A stretch of DNA of 64,000 nucleotides from Brachionus manjavacas (taxonomy: Eukaryota; Rotifera; Eurotatoria; Ploima; Brachionidae). Location: contig JAHQIY010000007.1 in NCBI GenBank assembly GCA_019054805.1, forward strand, positions 3,043,501 through 3,107,500. The letters run 5' to 3'. A model generated the notes under the pieces. That model was given only the letters and a program-made list of their open reading frames with translations, ran no database searches and was not told the origin of the DNA. Numbering within the stretch: the stretch's first letter is position 1; each line of letters begins with the position of its first letter. Both the position numbers and the translations under genes were made by a program. This document shows positions 20,657 to 32,579 of the stretch, piece by piece.

Positions 20657-23600
20657 TTACAATTCCTCGGGATCGTGGCTTTCAAAATTTTTATTCAACT
20701 GTTTTAAAGAATGTTCCATCTTTGAAATAGCCTCAAGTGTATTCTTGATTGCTAATTGCCAATTATTTTGCTCTTCAAAAGACAAATCTGTTAAAGCTTG
20801 ATCAAATTGTCCAGATCTTAGTTAATTTAAATGAAATAAAAAAATTAAATTAAATTAAACTTTATTTAGTATTTTACTTGTACAAAAGATTTGGATCACT
20901 TTTTAAGCTATCGGCTAACGATTCGATGCGTCTAAGTTTATAAAATAATACACCGTTTATTATCATTAAACAGACCATTCTTAAATTTGAATAAAGTTAA
21001 AATTTTATTTTTTTATAATAGATTGCTTACGCAACAATAAAAAGTCTAACAATTGTATCTACATTTATTTCGATTCCGAAAAATGAAAATTTGTGTAAAG
21101 GAACCGATTGAGGTTGGTTTGAAGTGGATCTCTCTGGAATTGGATTATTTTCGGAATTCGAACGCTGAAATTGATTTTCCACTCGGTCATTACGATTTTC
21201 ACCAGTGTGGTTTACATGACGTTTTTTCAAAATTTTTTTATTTAATGGTTTAGTTTTGTGATCTGATCGAATATGAGTTTCTATGTCAAACGAGTCAATG
21301 CGAGAGATTTCATCATTTGCCGTTTTAAAAGCAGAAATAGTACCGGTTTTTTCTGGTAATTTTTTGTATTCAGGCAAATTTTTTTCTGTAAGCACAAAAA
21401 AAAATTTATTTTTTGATGAAAAAAAATTTTTTAAATCGAAATGTTCAAAATTTAAATTTTTAGTAATTTTAGTTTCAGCGCTAGCCTAACCTAGTCCCCT
21501 TTATTTCCCAGTATTTTTTTATAAATAAAATTTGGTCTAAAAACTAAATTTTTTAGTCTTTTGCTTTTGAAATTTAGCAAAAAAAAGATTTATCTTTTTA
21601 TTAGTAATTAAATTATTAAATGTAATTTGGTAATTTAAAATTTATTTTTCAAATTTATTTAAATTTGACCTGAAGTAAAATTATCTGATTCAAAAGAAAA
21701 AGAAAGTTATGAAATTAATCAAACAAATTCTTCAAGGCTCAGTTTATTAAATTAACTAATCCATTAAATTTTGAAACTAATTAATAAAGTCTTTAAATTC
21801 TTTAAGTTATGAAAAGAGTAATTTTTAAATAAAATCGTATTATTCATTATAGGACTATTTTTTTAGTCCACTTGACTTGACGCGAGTCCTGAAGCCCTAT
21901 CATAGGAAAATAATCACTGTTCTAATGCTGAATGATAAAAACCGTTCAGAATAATGATTTCAATATGAAATCAAACCAGGGATTTTAATGAAAGAAGCAT
22001 AACACTGAAAGCACAAGCTCAAATCCATTTTTTTTTGCGTCACGAACTTATACCCTCGGTAAAAGCATATTCTTTAAGAGAGTAAACCACTACCTTTCTA
22101 TAACATTTCAATTAAATTATTTTTTAAGCAAGAAAGTTAAATTTTGAACAACAGTTTAGCATTTGATTTTTGATTAATTGAATAACCAAGTAATCCAAGA
22201 GCAATTGATCAAAAGATATTAAAAAAAAAAACATTAAATTTAAAAAAAAATCTTTGACAATAATTAAAATAAAAGATTTAAACATCAATCAAAAAGCTAA
22301 GACAAAATTTCTGCTTAATATCACCTTTAAAATCGGAGCTGGATATTTCTGAATTAGAACTATTATTTTCAAGGCCAATTTTGTTAAATGTTGATTCATG
22401 ACATTTTTCATCATGAAACTGATTGACTATACTAGCTTAAGAAAATGGGTTAGTTTTTTTAGTAAAGCCCTCCGAATTTCCAAGAAACCTTGGAAACTGA
22501 ATTTATTAAAAGACGCTTAATTAGTATTAAAATTAAATGCCTAAAACCAATTTCAAAAAACTAAATTTTACTTACCAATATATAAAAACGAATCTTTAAT
22601 TGCGCTTATAGAATTTTTTTCAATAAAATCTTAAATTTAAATTTAATTAAATTTAATATTCTAATCAAAGTTCTTCTTTTACTTTTAATAATAAAATTTG
22701 GATTCTTTTTATAAAATATATGACAATTGACTATGACGCGAGTTTGACTAGCAGTGATTCTAGTAATACAAAATCGGTTCTTGACAACAAAATAATCTGA
22801 ATAAGGCACATTGTGGGTCATACTACTTGATTCCATCACAATACAAACTTCAGATCGGTATTCCAATATTTTCTTATGGTTAAAATAATCATTTATTTTA
22901 GAAAATAAAATGAATAAAAAAAATGAAAATTCAAAGTCTAAAGCTAAATCTGTCAAAAAGCCAACTGGGCCTAAAAATTTGCCATCCAAAAAAGCGGTCG
23001 ACGCCAAGGAACCGGTGAAAATAAAAAGCCCAGAAGTAGCAGTGCCGAATAGACCTAAAAGCGCAACAACTATTCTTGTCCAACCTAAGATGACCGACGA
23101 GCAGCTTAGAGTCTACAATTCAGCAGTTAAAATTCAATGTGCTTGGAAAAAGTTAAAAGCTGTCAAAGAACTCAATCAATTGAGGACCGAAAAAAAAGAA
23201 CTGGATGAAAAATTAGCCAAACTAGAACAAGAGGCCTACATTCAAATGATAAAACTCGAACAAGAAAGAGAGGACAAAAAAAGGCTGAAAAGACTGCGCG
23301 AAAAGGAAATGAAGCGAAAAAATGATTTACGCAAGAAAAAATTTATGGATGCGGCCTATGACGGAAACTTGCAAGAGATGAAATTTGTAATAAGCGATTT
23401 TGAACGTGAAATGGACTCAATGGAAGAAAAGTTTGATCCAGGTAAAAGAAAACAGGCTATTCTGAATTTAATTGACTGCAAAGACTCCAATAATAACAGT
23501 GCCCTATCAGAAGCTGCTGCCGGTGGCTCGGCTGAAGTTTGTAAATTTCTACTCTCCAATAATGCAGATCCGAACTCTCGGGGTGCTTTTAATCGAACTC

Positions 23601-26600
23601 CGCTTTGGCGAGCGGCTTTTGCTGGTCATTTGCATTGTGTTCAAATTCTACTTGAAAATGGAGCTGATCCGAGAATGTATTCTCAGGATGGACAGCGAGT
23701 GGTGGATGCAGCGACCAAAGACAATGTCATAGACGTTGTCAAAAACTGGAATATCCAGCTAACAGAGCGAATGCTGCAACAAATTGAGAAGTCACGGAAA
23801 GAAATTAAACAAGAGCAAATAAATGGACTAGAGGAGCAGAAAAAAATTGCTAAAAAAAACTACGAACAATCAAGGACTCAATTTGAGTATATAAAAAACG
23901 AGCTTTTGAAATGTACTACTGAACTACAGCGACTGCACGATGAATACCTACTTAATCCAGACATGTATGCACCTTTGATAGATAAAAAAGAATCTGAAAA
24001 GGTCGATCTAAGCGCCAAATCAGATCAGTTAAAAGAACAGAGCGTAAAATCGCGTATTTTCTACAAAGACTTATTGACTGAAATTAGAAAAGAGAAAAAA
24101 AAGATAAAAAATGACACCGAAAACTCGGACTCAGAGCCGGACTCGGATGATGACGAGCAAGAGCTCGATGATGACAAAATTATGAAAATAAATATCAAAG
24201 AATTGGATGATTTGGTTCTCAGAGACATATCAGGTGCTGTTAAGAGAGCCGATAAATGGCCAATAATTATTGACCAAAACGATCAGGCATCTACTTTTTT
24301 GAGATACCGGGATACAAATTATGTAAATTGTCTTGATATGAAATCAATGGACAAGGAAAAATTTCGCATCGCATTACTTGGTTCAATTCGTTATGGCAAA
24401 CCGTTTGTGATCGATTTGATGCAATATGATCAAGAGCTAATGGAAGTTGTCAAGTCAGTGTGTGATCAAATTGACGAAAAGTTGTTTGAAGAGATGTGCT
24501 CAAAAGAATTGATAAATGATGACAAATTTGTTAGATTAATTCGTCTTGAAACCGATGGCAAAGAGTATGAGGTGACCAGTTTTAACAAAATGCGTATAAA
24601 TAATTTTAAAGTTATTTTTTTGACAAACAATCCATATCCAAGTGAAAAAATACTGGGCTTAGCATTTCCAATTAAAGTTATTACAAATTCATCCAAAGAT
24701 GATGATTTTTTTTTTTAAAATAAACTTTTTTTACCTGATCTTCAGTATTTTTTGGTCGTCCCAAAGCCCCTCCTAAATCGACAGTATACTCTAATCTACG
24801 CGCTGGAAAAATTGGCTCGTTTTTCCACTCACCGACAATCAAATTTCCAAATTTACGAGACTCCCAATATTTTCGACAAAATTCAGAGTGACCAAATAAG
24901 GACTCAAAAAGCTGATTGACAGACATGTTAAATGTTAAGTTCATTAGCTCTTTGCCATTGTGTTCTGGGCATGAACATTTGGCATTGTTATAGATATTAA
25001 GATCGGCGATCTCAACAGGCTCGCTAGGGCTCGAAGTTACTGGGGAAGGCGATACCATTGAGGTCTGACCTATCATTGAAGATGACAAGTCAACTTTTTC
25101 TTAAAAATAAATAAGTTTAAAATATTTTATTTGAAAAGAATTTTTTTAACTACTTGATGTTTGAGAATTATTGGCAATGGGTGAAAAATTGCTTAAATTA
25201 CTTTGGCTTTTGGGGTCAGATTTTTGTTCATTATTGTTCACATCAGTACTCTGACTGCTTTTGTCGGAAGATTCCAAGCTTATTTCATTTGATATGCCCA
25301 GAGGACTTGTTGCCAACCAAGTATTACTAAGCAATAGTTGGTTTTTGACACTTTTTTCGACAACCATTGATCTTGGACGCTTTAAAAAATGAAATTAATA
25401 AAAATAAAATGTTTGTGAGTTTACCAGAGCATTATAAGTTATTAAAAAAAAATCAAATTTATTTAATTCAATTAGAAATTAAATTTAATTAGTTGATCTT
25501 TAGTCTTTTTTGATATAATTAAGACCAAGATTTTCGTTATGGACACTATTATTTGTCAAATTAATCAATTGCTTCTAAGCTTTACAAAAACAATAATTTA
25601 ATAAAAAGTTTAAAAATTCTCTTTCTTAATAAATAAATTATGAAAATAAATTTAGATTTTTTTACTAATCTTAAATAGATCCTAAATAAAATAAAATTGC
25701 TACATTCAAATCGATATTATATTTTTTAAGCTAAAACTTAACTTGAATAAGAGATATTTATTTTTAATTGCCAGTCACTTAATTTATTTTCTAGAATTTG
25801 TAAAATATGAATCAATTGAAAGCTTTTTATTTCAATATTTTATGCAACAAATACTTTAAAAATTATCATAAGACTCAATCAAAAAGTAAAGTAATTGAAT
25901 TTGTCGAGTATGAAATAAAATTTTAAGAAAATTTTTAATAAATAGAAAAAATCGGCGATTGATTTTTCATTTACAAAAGTTTTTAATTTTTTCAGCAGTT
26001 TTACTTGATGAAAAAAAAATACTTTTCTTTTTATAAAATTACTCTCCTAAAATATGTGACCAAGACTGGTCACCTAATTTTTTGCTTGCTCACTTATTTT
26101 TTGGTCTGGTTAGGTGACGTATAAATATATTTGTTAATAAATTTTTTTGTTCAATTTTTATTTTTAAACTTCGGGTCACATATTATCTCTTTGAAAATTA
26201 GATGACCAGTCTTGGTCATATATTTTAGGTGAGTAATTTTATGAAAAGAAAAGTATTCTTTATTCGTAGAGTAAAACTGCTGAAAAAATTAAAAATTCAC
26301 ATGAAATGTGGCCATCTGGTCACTTATCACCAAAGATCCACTTTTTTAATTCTGTTAATCCGATTTCACTAAACAAACCGATTAGTTTTCGAAGGTGTAG
26401 CATAGAAACAAACTCAGATTTTTCATCAGCACCCATACCATCACATTTAAATTATCTAAATAATACTCTAAATCAGACAGTTTGACAGTGATTGTAAAAC
26501 TATCCGAAACTAAAAATATCTAAAAATATCTGAAACTCTAATTTAACGTCAATCATATTTTGAAAATCAAATAGTTGATTTTTAATTTTTTTAGTAATTT

Positions 26601-29600
26601 TTGTTAAGAAAAAATAAATCACCGTAAAAACATCTTAATTTAAACGAAAATCGTGGTCAATAAATTCTTAAAATAAATTAGTAAAATAATCACAGATACC
26701 TTAAGGAAAACACCAGTCGTATTCGGAACAGGCACAAGAACCTAAATATGTAAAAACATCCCAAATTAGTAAACTAAATACATGAATTGATTACGTAGCA
26801 AGAGAATTTATTTTAAATGGTTTTTGAAGAAATAAAAATATAAAAGAATTTTTTGCTTTGTCATTTGTCGATTGTTGGCAAGCATAAATTCAAGTCATTT
26901 CAAATATTTAAGTAAAAAGGAATGACAAATTAGATTTTTAAAAGAAAAAAAATTAAACTGGTCATAAAGGAGCTGAATTAGATTTGAAATTGGCACTAAT
27001 AAAATTTGAAAATAAGAACACTTTTACAGACATAAAACTTCTTAGAATTGGAATTAAATTTTTGATTGAAAATGTGAGATAAATTTACCTCTGCGGATTC
27101 GTTTGTGTCGATTATAGATGCATCATAACTAGAGGAATGTCGATGACCAAGCTGACCAGACGAAGGCGTTTTGACGCCAAATGAAGAGCTCGATGAAGAT
27201 TCTATGGTATTTTTTTGTTTTTTCATGCTTGTTTGATCGTCTGAAAATGAATTTGTATCGTTTGAGTTGACCAATATTTGATTATCTATTATTGAAGATG
27301 AATTGTTTGGGTTATAAATTAATCTTTTCTCACCAGGCTCTAGCAAATCTGTGCATCATTTAAATATTAAAATAAATTTTTGTTTTCTTTTTAAACATAC
27401 CTAATTGATCAATGGACTGTTTTGTTGTTAGCTTCGAATAGTATTCGTATTCAACGTCATCTGAATTATAACCTAAATCTTCACCATAACAAGTTTTCAA
27501 AATTCCATTAATCTCATCTGACGTCATAGACTGAAAATTTAAATTCAACTTTTAATATTTAAATTCTATTTGAACAACGTCATCGAAAACTTGAAACTAA
27601 ATTTTCTTTAAATTTTTTGGTTATTTTGATTTAAAAATAAGTTTTAAGCTCGTATTACTAAAGCCCCTCAGGCAATATAAAGTTTATATTTTTTTCTGAA
27701 ATTTAAAAAATTCAAGTTAATTACAAATGACATTATTGAACTAATTTGATTTTAATAAATAAACTTACAACATCTGAAAGAGCATTTTGCCAGACTTTAA
27801 TTAAAGTGGTATATGTTTTGTCACGTGATGAAAAGCTTGTCAAAAAATATTTTTCGTTGTCCAAAATAAGCGAAATAGCGTTTGGTATTATTTTAGCTGT
27901 TTTATCCTTTAGAATGCTGCGCACGTCTTTTAGCTTGAGGGTAACCTTTGAAAAAAAAACAGGCAATTTTTTAAATCTTCTTATTAATTAGATTATTTAA
28001 ATTACTGTGGTTTCCCATCCGATTATGTTGGCTCGAAAACACACGTAATTCAGTGACACATATAGTCTACCGTGGGCAAGTATTTCACGCTGAAGAGCAC
28101 AAGAATAATCGGCTAGTAATATTTCTTCAGAGGGAAGTTTGAATAATCGATGAAAGTCCTCGTTTTTTTGCTTGTAACTATTTGTAAAAACCTAGAGTAC
28201 AAAATTTCAGACAAAATTTTTAATTAGTATTTTTTAATATTTTCTAATTTAAATACTGTTCCATAGCAAAAATTTTTAAATGTCTAAATTACCTTTGCAC
28301 GACGACTCATTTTTATATAATAATAATTTCTATTTGAATTAAAATTGGATTTAAAAAATTTTAATTTGGATGTGTGGCATTTTTTAAAATTTTTTCAAGG
28401 TTTGAGATCCTAATTCGGTTGAACAATTTTGGCCAAAAATAATAGAAATTAATTGGAAATTTTCAGTCACTGAGCAATGCAATGAATAATAAATAATTAC
28501 TTTAAACAGTGTGTGTCTTTTTTATTTTAAAAGCATACGTGTTTGTATTTAAAAGAAAGTGAATTTTCTAAGAATTAACAAAAATTCAACTAAAAATTTT
28601 TAAACCAAAATCTCGCTTATTTCAAAAATGATTAAGTTCATGCTCAAAAATCAATTTAAATAAATCCAAGATTTGTGATGTTTAAATTTTTTTTGAATTA
28701 AAAAAAATATTATTAAAAAACAAAAATTACTTACACTGTACCAAGGTTTTCTCGATTTAGAGCTTTTTTTCGACAAACTCATATGTTTGGCCTTTTGCTC
28801 GTCAATATTAGTCATAACAGCGATTGAGTTATGGTTAAGGTTATGGTGTGAATTTTTAAAAATATCCTTGTCCTTGAAGCTTTTGACTTTGTGGGTGTCC
28901 GAATTAGACGAGTCACTACTGCGAAGTGCATCCGTAGTTTTTTCATTATCCGCACCAATTGACAATTTTGGTGAGTTTTGGCTTTTGGATGCCATGTCAT
29001 GTTGTTCTTTATCTACACTCATGGTGTCTTCGTTCTGACTTTTTTCAAAGCTCAATGGAGATGACTGTAAGTTGTCATTATTTAAAATATCTTGGCTCTC
29101 ATCGAGAATCAAGTCGCTTTTATTGATAATTATAAATTTTAGCTTTTTTTTTATTTAATTTATAAAAAACTTAGAAGAAATTATTTTTGTTTAGAATATT
29201 TGCTGATCAAATGAATAAAAAAACGTACGATTTTTTAACTAAAAGCTTTTGGAGACCTGAATAGCTTTTACTTTTAGTCATTATTTACCTTTTAAATTTA
29301 AAGAAATCAAATCTTCCCAAAATTTATTTTATTTTTAAATTAGTAAGTGTGACGTTAATAAATATAATCTCTTATATAATTTTTTTGATTCTAACTTCAC
29401 TCGAATGATGAAAAAAAATTATGAAATTCTTTGTTCGGTGTATTTAAGTTATGAGGTGATTTTCTACTATCAAACTAATTTAAAGTATTTTGTTTATCAC
29501 AACAAATTAGATATATCCTGCTTAGATGAGCTAAATTTTTAGTAACATGGCAAAAAAATAAAGTCTATCTTTTTTCTGTTAATGTTCCTAAATCTCTATC

Positions 29601-30011
29601 GATTTATATAAAAAATCATTTATACATAATTGAAACATTGTCTGATTATCAAAAAATCGAACCATACAATATATAAAAAGAAACTTAAAATTATTTAATA
29701 AATTATGTTTTTTTAACTGAATATATCAAAATTTTATCGTAATGTAAATTTTCATTCCTCAAAAAACATACTATTCTTGGTGAACTGAAATTCTGAATAT
29801 GTTTTAAGATAAATTAGAAAATAAAACATTATCTCTTATGAAATGTTACATAATTGAGTGCATACCTAATTGAGCTTGAATCAGGCTGGCTGAATGCGGA
29901 TTCTGATTTTGACGCCGTCTCAGATGGCAAACATGGCGCTGGGTCTTGAGCTGAATTTGACTCGTTTGATGTGAAAGAATGGTCTAAGCTGAATTTTACC
30001 TCCGGATCCAT
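20657..30011 (-). CDS. GRAMD1: GRAMD1/Aster sterol-transfer protein (GRAM-VASt-TM)
   Basis: Fourteen minus-strand exons: 30011-29866, 29116-28735, 28191-28006, 27945-27769, 27530-27401, 27348-27089, 25379-25154, 25099-24735, 22872-22683, 22629-22576, 22435-22325, 21385-21031, 20979-20878 and 20816-20657. They join in phase to exactly 948 codons (947 aa). Residues 1-176 are Ser-rich. The GRAM domain (about 180-297) shows YKQKNEDFHRLFKLP, LADYSCALQREIL, TAKIIPNAISLILDNEKYF and KVWQNAL. The VASt sterol-binding domain (about 540-705) has MSVNQLFESLFGHSEFCRKY, MTHNVPYSDYFVVKNRF and NFIEKNSISAIKD. A single membrane span (MVCLMIINGVLFYKL, about 860-876) and a C-terminal helix (FEEQNNWQLAIKNTLEAISK) follow. 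The family moves cholesterol from plasma membrane to ER at contact sites, sensing lipid with GRAM. The 1862-bp intron after exon 8 holds an opposite-strand gene. An acceptor-like TTTAG lies 4 bases before the ATG. Confidence 0.93.
21386..22324 (-). other. GRAMD1 intron between exons 11 and 12
   Basis: A 939-bp intron; apart from a short less AT-rich stretch near 21870-22060 I see nothing in it. Confidence 0.5.
22910..24718 (+). CDS. IQANK1: Intronless IQ-motif/ankyrin protein (IQANK1-like) nested in GRAMD1 intron
   Basis: A single 602-residue open frame. In order: basic Lys/Pro-rich N-terminus (1-60); an IQ calmodulin-binding-type motif, AVKIQCAWKKLKAVKEL (about 73-89); coiled coil (88-145); ankyrin repeats (about 145-280, with NNSALSEAAAGGSAEVCKFL and RTPLWRAAFAGHLHCVQILL); long coiled coil (285-405); acidic patch; and a conserved C-terminal domain (about 430-602) containing ASTFLRYRDTNYVNCL and RIALLGSIRYGKPFVI. 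This order fits IQANK1; the protein's function is poorly known. It lies entirely within the GRAMD1 intron (22873-24734) on the other strand, leaving only 37 and 16 bp, so its UTRs must overlap host exons. An AATAAA abuts the stop (24719-24724). An acceptor-like TTTTAG precedes the ATG by 9 bases. The name is a family-level call. Confidence 0.85.
   Translation: MNKKNENSKSKAKSVKKPTGPKNLPSKKAVDAKEPVKIKSPEVAVPNRPKSATTILVQPKMTDEQLRVYNSAVKIQCAWKKLKAVKELNQLRTEKKELDEKLAKLEQEAYIQMIKLEQEREDKKRLKRLREKEMKRKNDLRKKKFMDAAYDGNLQEMKFVISDFEREMDSMEEKFDPGKRKQAILNLIDCKDSNNNSALSEAAAGGSAEVCKFLLSNNADPNSRGAFNRTPLWRAAFAGHLHCVQILLENGADPRMYSQDGQRVVDAATKDNVIDVVKNWNIQLTERMLQQIEKSRKEIKQEQINGLEEQKKIAKKNYEQSRTQFEYIKNELLKCTTELQRLHDEYLLNPDMYAPLIDKKESEKVDLSAKSDQLKEQSVKSRIFYKDLLTEIRKEKKKIKNDTENSDSEPDSDDDEQELDDDKIMKINIKELDDLVLRDISGAVKRADKWPIIIDQNDQASTFLRYRDTNYVNCLDMKSMDKEKFRIALLGSIRYGKPFVIDLMQYDQELMEVVKSVCDQIDEKLFEEMCSKELINDDKFVRLIRLETDGKEYEVTSFNKMRINNFKVIFLTNNPYPSEKILGLAFPIKVITNSSKDDDFFF
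25380..27088 (-). other. GRAMD1 intron between exons 6 and 7
   Basis: A 1709-bp intron containing the inverted repeat listed at 25979-26297 and otherwise AT-rich sequence without coding signal. Confidence 0.5.
25979..26297. repeat. Inverted repeat (foldback/MITE-like) in GRAMD1 intron
   Basis: Arms of about 100 bp, 25979-26080 and 26195-26297, are largely reverse complementary: the left has TTTTTTCAGCAGTTTTACT, ATAAAATTACTC-CCTAAAAT and GACCAAGACTGGTCA; the right has the same read backwards (TAAAACTGCTGAAAAAATT and GACCAGTCTTGGTCA). One block of about 12 bp inside each arm does not pair. The loop of about 115 bp contains a further related GTCTGGTTAGGTGAC stretch. It is spliced out with the host intron. 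Confidence 0.75.
28293..28310 (-). promoter_or_regulatory. Possible alternative first coding exon of GRAMD1
   Basis: In the intron before the GRAM exon, the minus strand reads ATG AGT CGT CGT GCA AAG followed by a donor GTAATT. Splicing this phase-0 end to exon 3 (GTT TTT ACA...) would start a protein MSRRAK-VFTNSYKQ directly before the GRAM domain, skipping the 176-residue Ser-rich N-terminus. The normal exon 2 also ends in phase 0. This is an inference from frame and splice-site fit only. Confidence 0.4.
29117..29865 (-). other. GRAMD1 first intron
   Basis: A 749-bp AT-rich intron; nothing else recognised. Confidence 0.5.
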
Positions 30012-32579
30012 TGCTCTAAAGGATCATAATTTAAATTAAAATCTAAAATAAAATTTAAATTATGGTTTTAATTTTTTTATTTCTTGATTGGGATTTCATA
30101 CGACCCTTTGAATAATTTATTACGAATTATGAATTAAAAAAACCAAAACAAAATCATTGCTTTACCAACGCAATAATAATGCGCCAACAAAAAAAAAAAA
30201 TTCGTCCGATTTTGTTCAAATATTTAAAAAAATTTTGCTCTCAAGCGAAATAATTTTTTAATAAATTAGCAAGCATCATAAAGTTTTGATTAATAATGTC
30301 TGAAGGTATGTTTACTAAAATTTAGGATTAAGTGAAATATAGGGCAGTGTATTATTTATCTAGTTCAATTAAGAGAGGTCCCATGAACAGTCTTTCATAA
30401 AATTGGGTTAAATTGCCGTTTGTGGCATCCGAATAAACTTAAATTAAAATACATGGCCATAATTACCTTGTTTTATGGATTAAAAGGAAACGAAATTAAA
30501 AAATTAAAAAAAAAAAACTAAAGAAAATTATGTCTCTTGTCAAATTTAAGTTTCCAATTGATAGAATTAAGTATAAAACTTTTGATCTTTTTCCATAAAG
30601 TTTACTCTTAGCAACCGTGCGACAGAATTTTCATTTTCACATCCATATTTTGAACTTAGCATTTTACAATATTTTGTGAATTCTTTAAACTTTAATTGCT
30701 AGAAAATTATAACTGTAGATGTTTGGTTTGTTGTGTTTTCACACTTTGAAAAGATGATTAGAGAAAAAACATTTTCTTTGAATTTTAAAGTTTATTTTTT
30801 AAATTATGATCGGGGAATGTTTTAACATGAAGTTAAAATTTATCATATTTTTTAAAATAACAGTGTTATTTAACAAAATAACTTTTATTATCAAAAATTA
30901 AAAATCCTTTCATTTCCTAAAAAGATCTAATAGAACATTGATATTCAATTTTCTCTTAAATTTCAAATATTTTTTTTTAGCAGTTAACTATTGCTAATCT
31001 TTTTGTCAGGTACAGCGATTTTTCAATCAATGCATAAGATAATGACAATCTTTTAATAATTGATTCATTTATAAATATTAAATTTTTTTTTACAATAGTT
31101 AAAAATTACGTGTCTCTTTATTTGTAAGATGATTTTAAACCTTTGAAAAATTTTGCAAAAAAAATAAAAAGATTTGACTGCAAAAATTTTTATATTTAAT
31201 TTAAAGGAAAATTGAATTTTACCAATTTAAATGAACTAAAAATAAAAATTTCCTCCCTTAAACGCTAACGAAATTTAAATAAATAATTAAATGAATTTAT
31301 GTGAGCATGTTTTTTCTTTTTGCCTTAAATAAAATTTATTATTTTCTTATTTTTAAGTTTAAATTTTAAAAATTTGAGTTAAAATCGATATTCTACTCGT
31401 CATTTATTTTTTATTCTGCAATCTAAATATTATTAATTCTCTTGATAAAATTCTAGAATGAAATACAATTATAAATATTTACCAGTTCTGTTCTTTTTAT
31501 AGTTATAATTATATTGAATAAATAATCAAATAATCTTTATTAAAAACCAATGGAAATTTTCATAAATTTGATCTCAAAAAATTAATTTGATATAACTTCT
31601 GGCTTTTTTAGCATATTTTAAATAAATTTATTTTTAAAACAGCTTTAATGTAATCTAAAATGATCCTTTATTTAAAATGGAATAAAAATGATTGAAATTT
31701 TGAATTATTTTAATTTTTTAAAAATTTGTTTTGACTAAAAATAATAATTTGAAGAGGCGCAATAGATAACTTCAAATATGTTGATTTCAGGGTAGAAAAC
31801 AAGCTATCATTATCGAATCTTAAAATTAGCATATTTAAAAACAGATTTTGGGACAATTTACACATGCAATAATAATGTCACAATGCAAATGATATCATTA
31901 TTTTGAAATTAAAAAAAATAACAATAAAAATTTTGATTTTATATTTTATTTATTATTATTTTAATCGAAAAAAAATTGATTTGAAAACAATATGTTTCTA
32001 ATACATGTTCCATTAGACTAAATATTAATTAAAAAACACTATTTTTAAAATTAATTTTGAAAAATAGAATTGATTTTGTAGTTAGATGCTTTGAAATTAT
32101 TTATGAAAGATATCAACATTTATCATATCTTTCAAAAAAAATTTGTCATATCTCACCAATTCATATGAATATTTCAATAATAAGAAAATTTTTTAATACG
32201 AAATAAAAACAAACATTGATTAGTCGAGTTAAAATAGAATTTTTTCCAAAATTTTAAAGTCTAACAAATGTAAAAAAAGTGATGATTAAAGTTATCAGAA
32301 TATTCTTAGCTAAGATAGAAAAACTGAATATAAAAATTTTGACAAAGTTGAAAAAAATTTAGTTTTTGTTTGTCGAACCTTGCGCATTTTAATTCAAAGA
32401 GCTTTAAAGTTAATTTGGATTAGATTCCATTTTTTTCTTATTTAAATTCACTTGAAATCTACCATCATAAGATAACTTTGTGCCATATATTTTAAATGAA
32501 GTTTTGTTTCACTAGACCAAACCCAAAAAATATTTTTTCAATTTAATTAAATCACGCTAAAAGCTTTTTAATTTGCAAG
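30012..32579. other. Long AT-rich intergenic region between divergent genes
   Basis: About 2.6 kb between the start of GRAMD1 (-) and of RNase T2 (+), so both promoters should lie here. I see no ORF, RNA gene or repeat; there are only poly-A/T tracts. Confidence 0.5.
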
